Below are positions 21,570 through 33,353 of a stretch of 64,000 nucleotides of DNA, piece by piece. How positions within the stretch are numbered: position 1 is the stretch's first letter; each line of letters begins with the position of its first letter. The position numbers were made by a program, and so were the translations under genes. This DNA is from Elymus sibiricus (taxonomy: Eukaryota; Streptophyta; Magnoliopsida; Poales; Poaceae), in contig CM077667.1 of the NCBI GenBank assembly GCA_039707655.1, positions 157,894,642-157,958,641 on the forward strand, given 5' to 3'. Below the pieces are notes generated by a model. The model saw nothing but the letters and a program-made list of their open reading frames with translations, had not been told where the DNA came from and did not search any database.

Positions 21570-23203
21570 TGATACGTCTCCAACGTATCTATAATTTATG
21601 AAGTATTCATGCCATGTTTACAATAATTTTATATGATTTTGGTATGATTTTATTAGAACTAACCCGGACTGACGCTGTTTTTAGCAGAACTACCATGGTG
21701 TCATTTTTTGGGCAGAAATAAAAGTTCTCGAAATGGGCTGAAAAATTACGGAGAATATTTTTGGAAAATATAAAAAATACTAGAGCAAAAAGATACCGGA
21801 GAGGAGTCCCGAGGCAGCCACAAGCCTAGGGGCGCCCCCCCCTAGGGCACGCCCCCTAGCTTGTGGGCCCCTCGGGAGTCCCCCTGTCTTGATTCCAACG
21901 CCAAGTACTACTATAAATCCCGTAACCCCCAGAAATAAACCTAGATTGGGAGTTCCGCCGCCGCAAGCCTCCGTAGCCATGAAAAACCAATCGCGAGCCC
22001 GTTCCGGCACCTTGCCGGAGGGGGAAACCATCACCGGAGACCATCTTCATCATCCCGGCGGTCTCCATGACGAGAAGGGAGTAGTTCACCCTCGGGGCTG
22101 AGGGTATGTACCAGTAGCTATGTGTTTGATCTCTCTCTCTCGTGTTCTTGAGATGACACGATCTTGATGTACCGCGAGCTTTATTAATATAGATGAATCA
22201 TATGGAGTTTTCCCCTCTCTATCTTCTTGTGATGAATTGAGTTTTCCCTTTGAAGTTTTCTTATCGGATTGAGTCTTTAAAGGATTTGAGAACACTTGAT
22301 GTATGTCTTGCGATGGGATATCCGTGGTGACAATGGGATGTTCTATTGATCCACTTGATGTATGTTTTGGTCATCAACTTGCGGGTTCCGTGACCTTGGG
22401 AATCTATGCATAGGGGTTGGCACACGTTTTTGTCTTGACTCTCCGGTAGAAACTTTGGGTCACTCTTTGAAGTTCTTTCTGTTGGATTGAACATGATGAA
22501 TCTGAAATTGTGTGATGCATATCATATAATCAAGCCCATGGGTACTCGTGGTGACATTGGAGTATCTAGGTGACATTAGGGTTTTGGTTGATGTGTATCT
22601 TAAGGTGTTATTTTAGTACAAACTCTAGGGCTGTTCGTGACACTTATAGGGATAGCTCATACGATTGATCGGAAAAGATAACTTTGAGGTGGTTTTGTAC
22701 CCTACAATAATTTCTTCGTTTGTTCTCCGCTATTTGTGGCTTTGGAGTGAACTCCTTGTCGCACGTGAGGGATTTACATATGATTCAACTATGTTAGTAT
22801 TGTTGAGAGAACTTGCACTAGTGAAAGTATGAACCCTAGGCCTTGTTTCTAAGCATTGTAATACCGTTTGTGCTCACTTTTATCATTAGTTACCTTGCTG
22901 TTTTTATATTTTCAGATTACAAAAACCTATATCTACCATCCATATTACACTTGTATCACCATCTCTTCGCCGAACTAGTGCACCTATACAATTTACCATT
23001 GTATTGGGTGTGTTGGGGACACAAGAGACTCTTTGTTATTTGATTGCAGGGTTACTTGAGAGAGACCATCTTCATCCTACACCTCCCACGGATTGATAAA
23101 CCTTAGGTCATCCACTTGAGGGAAATTTGTTACTGTCCTACAAAACTCTGCGCTTGGAGGCCCAACACGAGTCTACAAGAAGATGGTTGCGTAGTAGACA
23201 TCA
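21570..23203 (+). repeat. Element D 5' LTR
   Basis: 1,634 bp, from TGATACGTCTCC to GACATCA. A hand alignment of the first 230 bases against the 3' LTR gives seven mismatches, five of them transitions with A or T in this copy, so roughly 97 percent identity there. Confidence 0.93.
21912..21918 (+). promoter_or_regulatory. TATA box, element D 5' LTR
   Basis: TATAAAT in CTATAAATCCCG, conserved at 55013-55019 in the 3' LTR. Confidence 0.6.
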
Positions 23204-23213
23204 AGCTCTTTTC

Positions 23214-23231
23214 TGGCGCCGTTGCCAGGGA
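23214..23231 (+). promoter_or_regulatory. Primer-binding site of element D
   Basis: TGGCGCCGTTGCCAGGGA, ten bases past the LTR, nearly the complement of the plant tRNA-Asp 3' end that Athila-type elements use. Confidence 0.8.
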
Positions 23232-23328
23232 GGTGAGTGCTTGAAGGTATATCTTTAGATCTTGCAATTGAATCTTTTAGTTTCTTGTTTTATCACTAGT
23301 TTAGTCTATAAAAGAAAACAACAAAAAA

Positions 23329-23594
23329 ATGGAATTGAGGTTGCCTCATATACTTCATCTTTTTAATGTCTTTCGTGAAATTGAAGGAAAGGAAAATTTT
23401 GCTCAAGTGTTAGAAGAAGAAGTTATTAAAATGTTTGGCACTAAGCCTTTGAGTCATGAGCATGATTGCAATGTTGTTAGAATGAATTCTTTGAATATCC
23501 ATAGTACTCATGATGATTGCACTAGTCATGATAAAAAGATTTCTTATAAGCATGTCAATTTTTGTGGAGTGCATAGAGTTTGTGAAGACATGCC
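23329..23594 (+). pseudogene. Element D ORF, N-terminal part (interrupted by element E)
   Basis: ATG at 23329 opens a frame beginning MELRLPHILHLF, acidic and Lys-rich. Element E lands in the codons for Met-Pro (ATGCC), and the frame resumes exactly at 50127 as ATGCCTAAAAGAG. Removing E and one TSD copy restores a continuous frame into 50132-50552. No known domain is seen in this part. Confidence 0.75.
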
Positions 23595-24888
23595 TGATAC
23601 GTCTCCATCGTATCTACTTTTCCAAACTCTTTTGCCCTTGTTTTGGACTCTAATTTGCATGATTTGAATGGAACTAACCCGGACTGACGCTGTTTTCAGC
23701 AGAATTGCCTTGGTGTTATTTTTGTGCAGAAATAAAAGTTCTCGGATTGACCTGAAAATTTACGGAGAATATTTTTGGGATTAATAAAAAATACTGGCAA
23801 AAGAATCAACCGGAGGGGGTCCACCACCTGGCCACAAGCCAGGAGGGCGCGCCCCTCCCCTAGGGCGCGCCCTGCAGGCTTGTGGGCCCCCTGGAGCTCC
23901 ACCGACCTCAATTCCAACTCTATATATTCCTATCCGGGGAGAAAAAAATAAAGGAGAAGAGTTCATCGCGTTTTACGATACGGATCCGCCGCCACCTCCT
24001 GTTCTTCCTCGGGAGGGCAGATCTGGAGTCTGTTTTGGGCTCCGGAGAGGGGAAATCGATGCCGTCATCATCACCAATCATCCTTCATCACAAATTTCAT
24101 GATGCTCTCCGCCGTTCGTGAGTAATCCCATCATAGGCTTGCTGGACGGTGATGGGTTGGATGAGATTTACCATGTAATCGAGTTAGTTTTGTTAGGGTT
24201 TGATCCCTAGTATCCACTATGTTCTGAGATTGATGTTGCTATGAGTTACACCTATTACGAGTTATGATCCGCATCCCCCAGGGTGACAATAACTGGGATT
24301 CTTTCCGATGATTACCGTAGTTTGAGGAGTTCATGTATTCACTAAGTGCTAATGCTTTGGTCCGGTTCTCTATTAAAAGGAGGCCTTAATGTCCCTTAGT
24401 TTCCATTAGGACCCCGCTGCCACGGGAGGGTAGGACAAAAGATGTCATGCAAGTTCTTTTCCATATGCACGTATGACTATATATGGAATACATGCCTACA
24501 TTACATTGATGAATTGGAGCTAGTTCTATGTCACCCTATGTTATAACCGTTGCATGATGAATGCCATCCGACATAATTATCCATCACTGATCCATTGCCT
24601 ACGAGCTCTTCAGATATTGATCTTTGCTAAGTTACTTTTCCGTTGCCACTGTTACGATTGCTACAAAACTGCTACTGTCACTTTTGCCATTGTTACCGTT
24701 GCTTCCATACTACTTTGCTACTGAATACTTTGCTACAGATATTAAGTCTGTCGGGTGTGGTTGAATTGACAACTCAGCTGCTAATACTCGAGAATATTCT
24801 TTGGCTCCCCTTGTGTCGAATCAATAAATTAGGGTTGAATACTCTACCCTCGAAAACTGTTGCGATCCCCTATACTTGTGGGTTATCA
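23595..24888 (+). repeat. Element E LTR1 (5')
   Basis: Starts TGATACGTCTCCATCG and ends GGGTTATCA. Compared with LTR2 it lacks about 110 bases just after GATGTTGCTATGA (near 24243). TATATAT at 23931 is the likely TATA element. Confidence 0.9.
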
Positions 24889-24899
24889 AGACCTTTTTC

Positions 24900-24917
24900 T
24901 GGCTCCGTTGCCGGGGA
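24900..24917 (+). promoter_or_regulatory. Primer-binding site of element E
   Basis: TGGCTCCGTTGCCGGGGA, 11 bases past LTR1. It is tRNA-Asp type with one change (GGCTCC for GGCGCC). Confidence 0.78.
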
Positions 24918-24966
24918 GCATAGCTCTATTCTCTGAGTCACTTGGGATTTATATCTGTTGATCACT

Positions 24967-27721
24967 ATGAAGAATCTCAAAGACCCAAAAACCAAGATCT
25001 ATCCCTCTACTACGAGGGGAGGTAAGGAACTGCCATCTAGCTCTGCACTTGATTCACCTTCTGTTATGAGTAAACTTGCGACACCACCACCGGCTATTAA
25101 TTCTGATATGTCGCAAGTAGTTGATGATTCCACTTCTGCTATGCATGGTGCTTATGATGATACTTTGTTTGATAATACCGTGCCACTGGGTGAATTTCTT
25201 GATGAACAAATTGCTAGAGTCAATGCTGAAACTGATGATATTTTTGAAACTGATGAAATTATTGAAACAGAACATTATGAGACACCTGCTAGACCTAGCT
25301 CTCCTAGATATGAATTTCCTAATATACCTAAGGGTTATGTTATGGAAGGAGAGGTAGCTAGGGACTTTCTTGCTTGTAAGGATAGAGATGATCTTGAGAA
25401 ATTGCTATGCAAGTGGAAGGAAAAATCTTTGAATGCTAGAATGAAATATGATCCTAAGTTTGCTACTTCACCTATCTTTGTTACTGATAAGGATTATGAA
25501 TTCTCTGTCGATCCTGAGTTAATTACTTTGGTTGAATCTGATCCTTTCCATGGTTATGAATCTGAAACTGTTGTGGCACATCTTACTAAATTGAATGATA
25601 TAGCCACCCTATTTACTCATGAGGAAAAAAATTCGTTATTACTATATTCTTAAGTTGTTTCCTTTCTCATTAAAGGGTGATGCTAAGATATGGTTTAATT
25701 CTCTTGCTCCTTGCTGTGTGAGTAGTCCCCAGGATATGATATATTACTTCTCTGAAAAGTATTTTCCTGCCCATAAGAAACAAGCTGCCTTGCAGGAAAT
25801 ATTTAACTTTGTGCAAATTGAAGAAGAGAGTCTCCCACAAGCTTGGGGGAGGCTTCTCCAATTACTTAATGCTTTGCCTGATTATCCTCTCAATAAAAAC
25901 GAAATACTTGATATCTTTTATAATGGACTAACCGATGCTTCTAGGGACCACCTAGATAGTTGTGCTGGTTGTGTTTTCAGGGAACGAACTGTTGAACAAG
26001 TTGAACTACTATTGAATAATATATTGAGCAATGATAATGATTGGACTATTCCCAAACCACCTCCAAAGCCAACTCCGAAGAAAAGAGGTATTCTATTTCT
26101 CAGTCCTGAAGATATGCAGGAGGCAAAGAAATCTATGAAAGAAAAAGGTATTAAAGCTGAAGATGTTAAGAATCTACCACCTATTGAAGAAATACTTGGT
26201 CTTGATAACCCGATACAGGTAATAGAGGTAAATTCTCTCCATAGATTTGATGAAGGTGATATTCCTTATAATAAGTCTGCTAGCCAGTGCTTGGATGAGT
26301 TTGATAACTTTATTATTAAGAAAGAAAATTTCAATGCTTATGTTAGTAGACAATTGAAACATAATGCTTACATGCTTGATCGCTTAGGTGATTATATGAG
26401 TAGAACTATCAATGATCTTAAGCTTATTAGTAAACATGCTTCCATGGTAACTACTCAAGTAGAACAAGTACTTAAGGCACAAAATGATTTGCTTAATGAG
26501 TTGAACGGTAAGAACAATGATCATTCTGTTAGAGTTGTGACCAGAGGTGGTAAAATGACTCAGGAACCTTTGTATCCTGAGGGCCATCCTAAGAGAATTG
26601 AGCAAGATTCTCAGAGAATTAATACTGATGCACCTAGTCGTCCCAGTAATAAAAGGAAAAAGAATGACGATAGGACTTTGCATGCTGCTAGTGAACCTGT
26701 TATAGATTCACATGAAAACCCAAATGATGTTTCTATTTCTAATGCTGAGACACAATCTGGTAATGAGCATGAGCCTAGTGATAATATTAATGATGATGTT
26801 CATGTTGATGCTCAACCTAGTAATGATAACGATGTGGAGATTGAACCTGCTGTCGATCTTGATAACCCACAACCTAAGAATAAAAGATATGACAAAAGAG
26901 ACTTTGTTGCTAGGAAGCATGGTAAAGAAAGAGAACCTTGGGTTCAGAAACCCATGCCCTTTCCTCCTAAGCCATCCAAGAAAAAGGATGATGAGGATTT
27001 TGAGCGCTTTGTTGAAATGCTTAGACCTGTCTTTTTACGTATGCGCTTGACTGATATTCTGAAAGTGTCTCCTTATGCTAAGTATATGAAAGTTATTGTG
27101 ACAAATAAAAGAAAGATACCGGAAGATGAGATTTCCACCATGCTTGCTAATTATACCTTTAAGGGTGGAATACCAAAGAAACTAGGAGATCTCGGAGTAC
27201 CTACTATACCATGCTCTATTAAAAGAAACTATGTTAAAACTGCTTTATGTGACCTTGGAGCTGGTGTTAGTGTTATGCCTTTCTCTTTGTATCGTAGACT
27301 TGATTTGAATAAGTTGACACCTACTGAAATCTCTTTGCAAATGGCTGATAAATCAACTGCTTTACCCATCGGTATTTGTGAGGATGTGTCTGTCGTAGTT
27401 GCAAATGTTACTATCCTAACAGACTTTGTTATTCTTGATATTCCCGAGGACGACAGTATGTCAATCATCCTTGGTAGACCCTTTTTGAATACCACAGGGG
27501 CTGTTATTGATTGCAACAAAGGCAATGTCACTTTTCATGTTAATGGTAATGAGCATACGGTACACTTTCCGAAGAAACAACCTCAAGTTCATAGTATCAA
27601 CTCCATTGAAAAAATTTCAACGATTATTATTGGAGATTTTGAATTCCCTCTCCCGACTGCCAAGAAGAAATATGATATACTTATTGTTGGGGACATGCAT
27701 ATCCCCATTGAGGTAACCTAG
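24967..27721 (+). pseudogene. gag-pro: Element E gag-protease polyprotein (one frameshift)
   Basis: The first frame runs from ATG 24967 to TAA 25653. It overlaps a second frame that carries on to TAG 27721. The shift falls in a run of seven A at 25623-25629, where one extra A explains it; a minus-one slip would give the wrong frame. The capsid region (Retrotrans_gag-like) is at about 25650-26000, with LKGDAKIWFNSL and FYNGL. A Pro/Lys linker follows, then an Asn/Asp-rich basic region. The protease has LCDLGAGVSVMP near 27250 and ILGRPFL near 27470. No reverse transcriptase, RNase H or integrase follows. Use in trans by other family members is inferred from this. Confidence 0.88.
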
Positions 27722-28200
27722 TGTTATTCGAAAATTCTCCGGTTCCGTGTCATTCTAAAAAAAAGTTTGTCAATAAGACTTGATCAACCTTATTGATGGA
27801 TTCTTTTTGATGAGCATGAGATGTATGAATTTAGGAGGCACAACCTTCTGTACCCAACTTTTCTTTTCTGTTCTTTAGATTTAATTAAGTAAAAATGCTA
27901 TTATTTTTCTGTTTTCTGATTTATCCGTGCAATAAAAAATGACTTGAAAATAAAAGTTCCCCAAATGCCCTGAAAATGTAGTATGATTTTTTTGTTCTAG
28001 TGCTTTATATATTGCAAATTTTTGCTGCTGTGGTAACCTTGTTCTTGAGCTTGCATGTCAAATTTATATAGTCCCAAGTAGTTTTGTTGCATGATATAGC
28101 CTCTAGGCACTTGTGGTAGTAGTTGCTATAAGTTTTATTGAGTTTTGTTCACCCTATTGTGAGTCACTAAAAATTTCAGAAATTTTTCAGAGAAATAAAG
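27722..28200 (+). other. Element E spacer between gag-protease and the ATHILA-type ORF
   Basis: AT-rich, no ORF and no remnant of reverse transcriptase or integrase recognisable. In complete Athila elements about 3 kb of pol would lie here. Confidence 0.6.
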
Positions 28201-29226
28201 ATGTGGAGGAGAATATACCAAGGTGGTTCCTCGAGCAAGAAGACCCCGAGACTTGTGATACGTGAGCCCGACTTTGAAACACTGAGGGAACCTCAAGTGC
28301 GGCCTTGTGAATGGCCGTCAGATCAATTCATGGTTTATGCAGGTTTCGAGGAAGAATTTTACGCGTACATACGAAATGCTGGCCTTGAAGATTTCATTTC
28401 AGACCAATGCAAGCAATATTATCAACTCACTGATTCCTTCGTGTGGAGGTTTGAATTTTCATCCAGGCGTAATACGCATTCTGTTCTATTTAATCTTTAT
28501 GATAAATCTTATACTATGGACCTAGAAGATTTTAACCGTGCATGCAAAATTCTTCAATGGGACAGCCATAGAGATCCACACAAAAATGAATATAATGATT
28601 TTCTTGCTAGCATCACCGTGGGAGAAACTAGAAACATTACACAGGCTACCTTGAGGAGCATTCACTTTCCTGCTATACATTATTTTGCTCTCTTCATAGG
28701 TAGATGTATTAACGGTAAACATGATCATAGCCACCTTTGTGTACCTGATCTTAGTATTCTTAAGAGTGCGGTCATGGGTGATAGACGATATAATTTGGGA
28801 GCTATTATCGCTAGGAGGCTACATAAAAATGCTAAGGAAGGAGATTTCTTTGGTGGGATTTATGCCACTCGGGTAGCTAATTACCTTGGGGTACCCATAA
28901 AGGAGAATGATATTGAGTTACCACCTGCTTTTCTTGATTATGAGGCTATGGTGCGCTACCAGTTTCTTGAGAGGAACGAACAGTCCTTCCTGTACCGATT
29001 AATTTTTGACAGACAGCGTGCTGTCCATATTACCCTTCCTGCTCCTGCCTTCTTTAACTTTCAGGAAAAACGGAGACACTTTATAACCAGAGAGGAGGCA
29101 AACGAGTACGAGAGAGAGGCGGAAGCCGCTCGCCTCCGAGCTGCAGCCGTTCAGGCAGTAGCCGCCGCAGCTCAGTACAATCCCAACTATGACTTTGGAT
29201 ATTATCCGGGCCAGCCATGGCCGTAG
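28201..29226 (+). CDS. ATHILA-type ORF protein of element E
   Basis: An intact 341-codon frame from ATG to TAG. The protein starts MWRRIYQGGSSSKK, has a globular middle (GLEDFISDQCKQYYQLTDSF, then MDLEDFNRACKI) and ends in an Ala/Glu-rich helix and a Tyr-rich tail ending GQPWP. It resembles the Arabidopsis retrotransposon ORF-1 family (Pfam PF03078, ATHILA) by pattern; I could not search. No signal peptide or transmembrane helix is evident, so an envelope role is not supported. It is the only unbroken long retrotransposon frame in element E and lies where an env-like gene sits in Athila elements. The function of this family is not established. Confidence 0.7.
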   Translation: MWRRIYQGGSSSKKTPRLVIREPDFETLREPQVRPCEWPSDQFMVYAGFEEEFYAYIRNAGLEDFISDQCKQYYQLTDSFVWRFEFSSRRNTHSVLFNLYDKSYTMDLEDFNRACKILQWDSHRDPHKNEYNDFLASITVGETRNITQATLRSIHFPAIHYFALFIGRCINGKHDHSHLCVPDLSILKSAVMGDRRYNLGAIIARRLHKNAKEGDFFGGIYATRVANYLGVPIKENDIELPPAFLDYEAMVRYQFLERNEQSFLYRLIFDRQRAVHITLPAPAFFNFQEKRRHFITREEANEYEREAEAARLRAAAVQAVAAAAQYNPNYDFGYYPGQPWP

Positions 29227-29247
29227 ACCAACTTAGGCCAAAAGCCT

Positions 29248-29261
29248 AAGCTTGGGGGAGT
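29248..29261 (+). repeat. Second polypurine-tract copy after the ATHILA-type ORF
   Basis: AAGCTTGGGGGAGT, identical to the true polypurine tract at 31261-31274, lies 21 bases after the stop codon. Confidence 0.8.
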
Positions 29262-31260
29262 ACGTATTTCTCACCGACATTACATTCATGTTCGCACACT
29301 CATCTTAGTAGTCGGTGCTTATACTTCTTCATTGTACCATCCATGGTAGTTTATTTCTTCTTTTCACTTTCTTCTTGTGTCTTTAATTAACCTTGAGAAA
29401 AATCAAAAAAAAATTAGTTCTAGCTTTACCTTTCAGTTTGTTTAGTTGTTTCATTAAAAGAAAACCCAAAAAGATTTCTCGTTCTTCTTCTGCTTGTTGG
29501 GAGCTTTCCCGTGTAAATAGTTTTTCTCGTTCTTGTTTTGAAATTTCTTTTCTTTGGGTCGTAAGGAGAAGGCCACAATGAAAATATTGAGTGGCTCTCA
29601 TATGCATTATTTTTTATCCATCAGAGAGCCCACATTACCTTGCCTTCTCCTTTGAGTTGTTATTTGCAGATTCCAGCTTAGTCCAATGCACCTGCACTCT
29701 TATTATTATTCACACCATTCGGCCGTGCAAGTGAAAGGCAATAATGACGATATATGATGAAGTGATTGAGATGGAGAAAAGCTGGTACGAACTCGACCTA
29801 TTTTTTTTTGTAAATATGATTAGCTCATCGTTCTGGATTCAGCTCATTATGGATGAAACATGTTTGCAATGACAATTAGAGATTATAGTTACTCATGCCA
29901 TGCTTAATTAGCTAAGAGTGTATAATGGTTTGTCTTGAGTGCCAACATGCATTTTAAAATGGTTGTGATGTAGTATGATAAGATGGTATCCTCCTCTGAA
30001 TGATTCAAGTGGCTTGACTTGGCACATGTTCACGCATGTAGTTGAAACAAAATCAACATAGCCTCCATGATGTTTATGTTCATGGTGATTTATATCCTAC
30101 TCATGCTTGCATTCAATGTTGGTTAATCTCAATGCATGTTTATGACTGTTGTCACTCTCTAGTTGGTCGCTTCCCAGTCTCTTGCTAGCCTTCACCTGTA
30201 CTAAGCGGGAATACTGCTTGTGCATCCATTTCCATAAACCCAAATTTGTTCCATATGAGTCCACCATACCTACCTATATGCGGTAGTTACCTGCTGTTCC
30301 AAGTAAATTTGCATGTGCCAAACTCTAAACCTTCAAATAATCTTCTGTTTTGTATGCCCGAATCGCTCATGTAGTGACTAGGGGCTGTCAGTATCTTCCA
30401 TGCTAGGTGGGTTATTCTCACGATACGTGTTGATTCACTATCATTCACGAGAAAGTGGCTGGTATTCGGGATGCCCAGTTCCATGCTCAAAAATCAAATC
30501 AAATTATAATGAAACAAAACTCCCCCAGGATTATTGTTTGTATGGACGGTACCCGTGGATTCGGCTCGCCGTGGAGTGTGATTGATTGGTGGAGGGGGAG
30601 TAAAAACTTTACTTTTCTGTTTGGGAACCGCCTATAATGTATCTAGCATGGAAGATACCGAGATCTCTTGGTTGTTATGTTGACAATGAAAGCATGCCGC
30701 AGAAATTATTATCCATCCCTGTTTTAGAAACTCGAGCTCTGGCACCTTTGTAAATCAATGCTTCCCTCTGCGAAGGGCCTATCTATTTTACTTTATTGTT
30801 GAGTCATCCTCCTCTTATAAAAAGCACCAGTTAGAGAGCACCACCGTCATTCATATGCTTTGTTATTAATTGATATTGAGTATGATTGTGACTGGATCTC
30901 TTTTACCATGAATTACAATGTCTAGTCAGTCCTTGTTCCTTAGAGGTGCTCTGCATTTATGTTTTGCGGTCTCAGAAAGGGCTAGCGAGATACCATTATA
31001 TCCTATTGTATCATGATTGTTTTGATAAAATTGTTGTCATTCGAGATTTATTATTATGGCTTGCTAGTTGATTATGCCATTGATATGAGTAAATGTGAGA
31101 CCTAAATGTTATTGTGAATGTGGTTAGTCTATAATCTTTGCTGAAAATCTGAACATCAGTTAGACATATTTACAACAACAAGATCAAACAGAGTTTGTAA
31201 AAGTTTTTCTTTCTCACTTTCAGTTTCTCAACTGAATTGCTTGAGGACAAGCAATAGGTT
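29262..31260 (+). other. Element E 3' untranslated region
   Basis: About 2 kb of AT-rich sequence with no convincing ORF on either strand. Parts resemble the 3' region of element D (CACTATACCTACCTATGG-like phrases near 30260 and 53780), supporting common Athila descent. Confidence 0.6.
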
Positions 31261-31274
31261 AAGCTTGGGGGAGT
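31261..31274 (+). promoter_or_regulatory. Polypurine tract of element E
   Basis: AAGCTTGGGGGAGT directly abuts LTR2. Confidence 0.8.
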
Positions 31275-32676
31275 TGATACGTCTCCATCGTATCTACTTT
31301 TCCAAACTCTTTTGCCCTTGTTTTGGACTCTAATTTGCATGATTTGAATGGAACTAACCCGGACTGACGCTATTTTCAGCAGAATTGCCTTGGTGTTATA
31401 TTTGTGCAGAAATAAAAGTTCTCGGATTAACATGAAAATTTACGGAGAATGTTTTTGGAATTAATAAAAATTACTGGCGAAAGAATCAACCGGAGGGGGT
31501 CCACCCATTGGCCACAAGCCAGGGGGGCGCCCCCCCCCTAGGGCGCGCCCAGGTGGCTTGAGGGCCCCCTGCAACTCCTCCGACCTCAACTCCAACTCCA
31601 TATAACCCTATTCGGGGAGAAAAAAATCAGAGAGAAGAGTTCATCGCGTTTCACGATACGGAGCCGCCGCCACCTCCTGTTCTTCCTCGAGAGGGCAGAT
31701 CTGGGGTCCGTTTTGGGCTCCGGAGAAGGGAAATCGACGCCGTCGTCATCACCAACCATCCTTCATCACCAATTTCATGATGCTCTCCACCGTTCGTGAG
31801 TAATCTCATCGTAGGCTTGCTGGACGGTGATGGGTTGGATGAGAGTTACCATGTAATCGAGTTAGTTTTGTTAGGGTTTGATCCCTAGTATCCACTATGT
31901 TCTTAGATTGATGTTGCTATGACTTTGCTATGCTTAATGCTTGTCACTAGGGCCCGAGTGCCATGATTTCAGATCTGAACCTATTATGTTTTCATGAATA
32001 TATATGTGTTCTTGATCCTATCTTGCAAGTTATAGACACCTATTACTAGTTATGATCCGCATCCCCCAGGGTGACAATAACTGGGATTCTTTCTGGTGAT
32101 TACCGTAGTTTGAGGAGTTCATGTATTCAGTAAGTGCTAATGCTTTGGTCTGGTTCTCTATTAAAAGGAGGCCTTAATATCCCTTAGTTTCCATTAGGAC
32201 CCCGCTGCCACGGGAGGGTAGGACAAAAGATGTCATGCAAGTTCTTTTCCATAAGCACGTATGACTATATATGGAATACATGCCTACATTACATTGATGA
32301 ATTGGAGCTAATTCTGTGTCACCCTATGTTATAACCGTTGCATGATGCATGCCATCCGACATAATTATCCATAACTGATCCATTGCCTACGAGGTTTTCA
32401 CATATTGAGCTTTGCTAAGTTACTTTTCCGTTGCCACTGTTACGATTGCTACAAAACCGCTACTGTTATTTTTGCCACCGTTACCGTTACTTCCATACTA
32501 GTTTGCTACTAAATACTTTGCTGCAGATATTAAGTCTTTCAGGTGTGGTTGAATTGACAACTCAGCTGCTAATACTCGAGAATATTCTTTGGCTCCCCTT
32601 GTGTCGAATCAATAAATTTGGGTTGAATACTCTACCCTCGAAAATTGTTGCGATCCCCTATACTTGTGGGTTATCA
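31275..32676 (+). repeat. Element E LTR2
   Basis: 1,402 bp, TGATACGTC to GGTTATCA, complete. It is followed by AG and then foreign sequence, not by the expected TSD ATGCC, so it is not the outer boundary. AG are also the first two bases of E's interior after LTR1, as if a second interior once followed. Confidence 0.88.
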
Positions 32677-32678
32677 AG

Positions 32679-33353
32679 GGGCGGAGATCCCTATGCAGCA
32701 CTCGACCTTGGGAGGTCGGGGATGACGCAAGCCCGGCCAGGCGGGCACCGGCGCGCGCAGAGTAGACAGTTTCGTCTTTGGTGCAAAGGAGGCAAGGGCG
32801 TACGCGGGTTCCCGAGGCGTCCCACCAAAGGTTTCCATTCTGGTGCAACAAGACCAGGCCAACGGGCTCAGCTGGACGGATGTCACCACCAAGCCCACCT
32901 CCGCGTCATTGCTAGCTACTTTGCAGGCGAAGACCCCCTTTCGTCAGGATAAGATGTACCTCATGTCCCCTTTCGAATTTGGCCGTTTTGGGATCCCTTC
33001 CCGCCAATGCGATAAGGGAAGAGGACCCGGGCCATTATAAATAGAGGCAAGGTTGCGCCGTAGAGGGGACGGATCCAACACGACTCGAGCACCCTCGCGA
33101 GGTTGCTCGCCAATGTACCAGTTCATCCACAAACCTCCTCGTGAGGCAATCCACCAAAAGCAGGAGTAGGGTTTTACGCTTCGCAGCGGCCCGAACCTGG
33201 GTAAATCCATGAGTTAGTCTTCTTCTCCGCGATTGAGTGAGTTCGTCCGGCTAGGCTGTGGAGCTGTGTGCTTGGGGTCGAAGCTAGTGGGGATCTTCGC
33301 ACACGACCCTGAGTTCGAACCTCTTTGGGTTTTGCGGAGCCCGAAATCCGACA
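32679..33353 (+). mobile_element. Fragment H1: 5'-truncated Tat-type LTR
   Basis: Homologous to the LTR at 42938-43809 from its GCGGAGAT region to its end (CCGACA). TATAAATA at 33036-33043 is conserved. The right end is precise and abuts LTR3 from its fifth base (ACGTCTCC). Confidence 0.8.

Noticed and set aside
24643..24936. Frame crossing LTR1 of E (similar one at 32431-32952)
   Set aside because: It is LTR sequence; the second version simply runs from LTR2 into fragment H1.
25619..25653. Programmed frameshift at the seven-A run in E's gag
   Set aside because: The second frame needs a +1 shift, whereas a slippery A-run would give -1. A one-base insertion is simpler.
28201..29226. Envelope glycoprotein gene
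   Set aside because: The position fits env-like genes of Athila elements, but there is no signal peptide, transmembrane helix or glycoprotein pattern.
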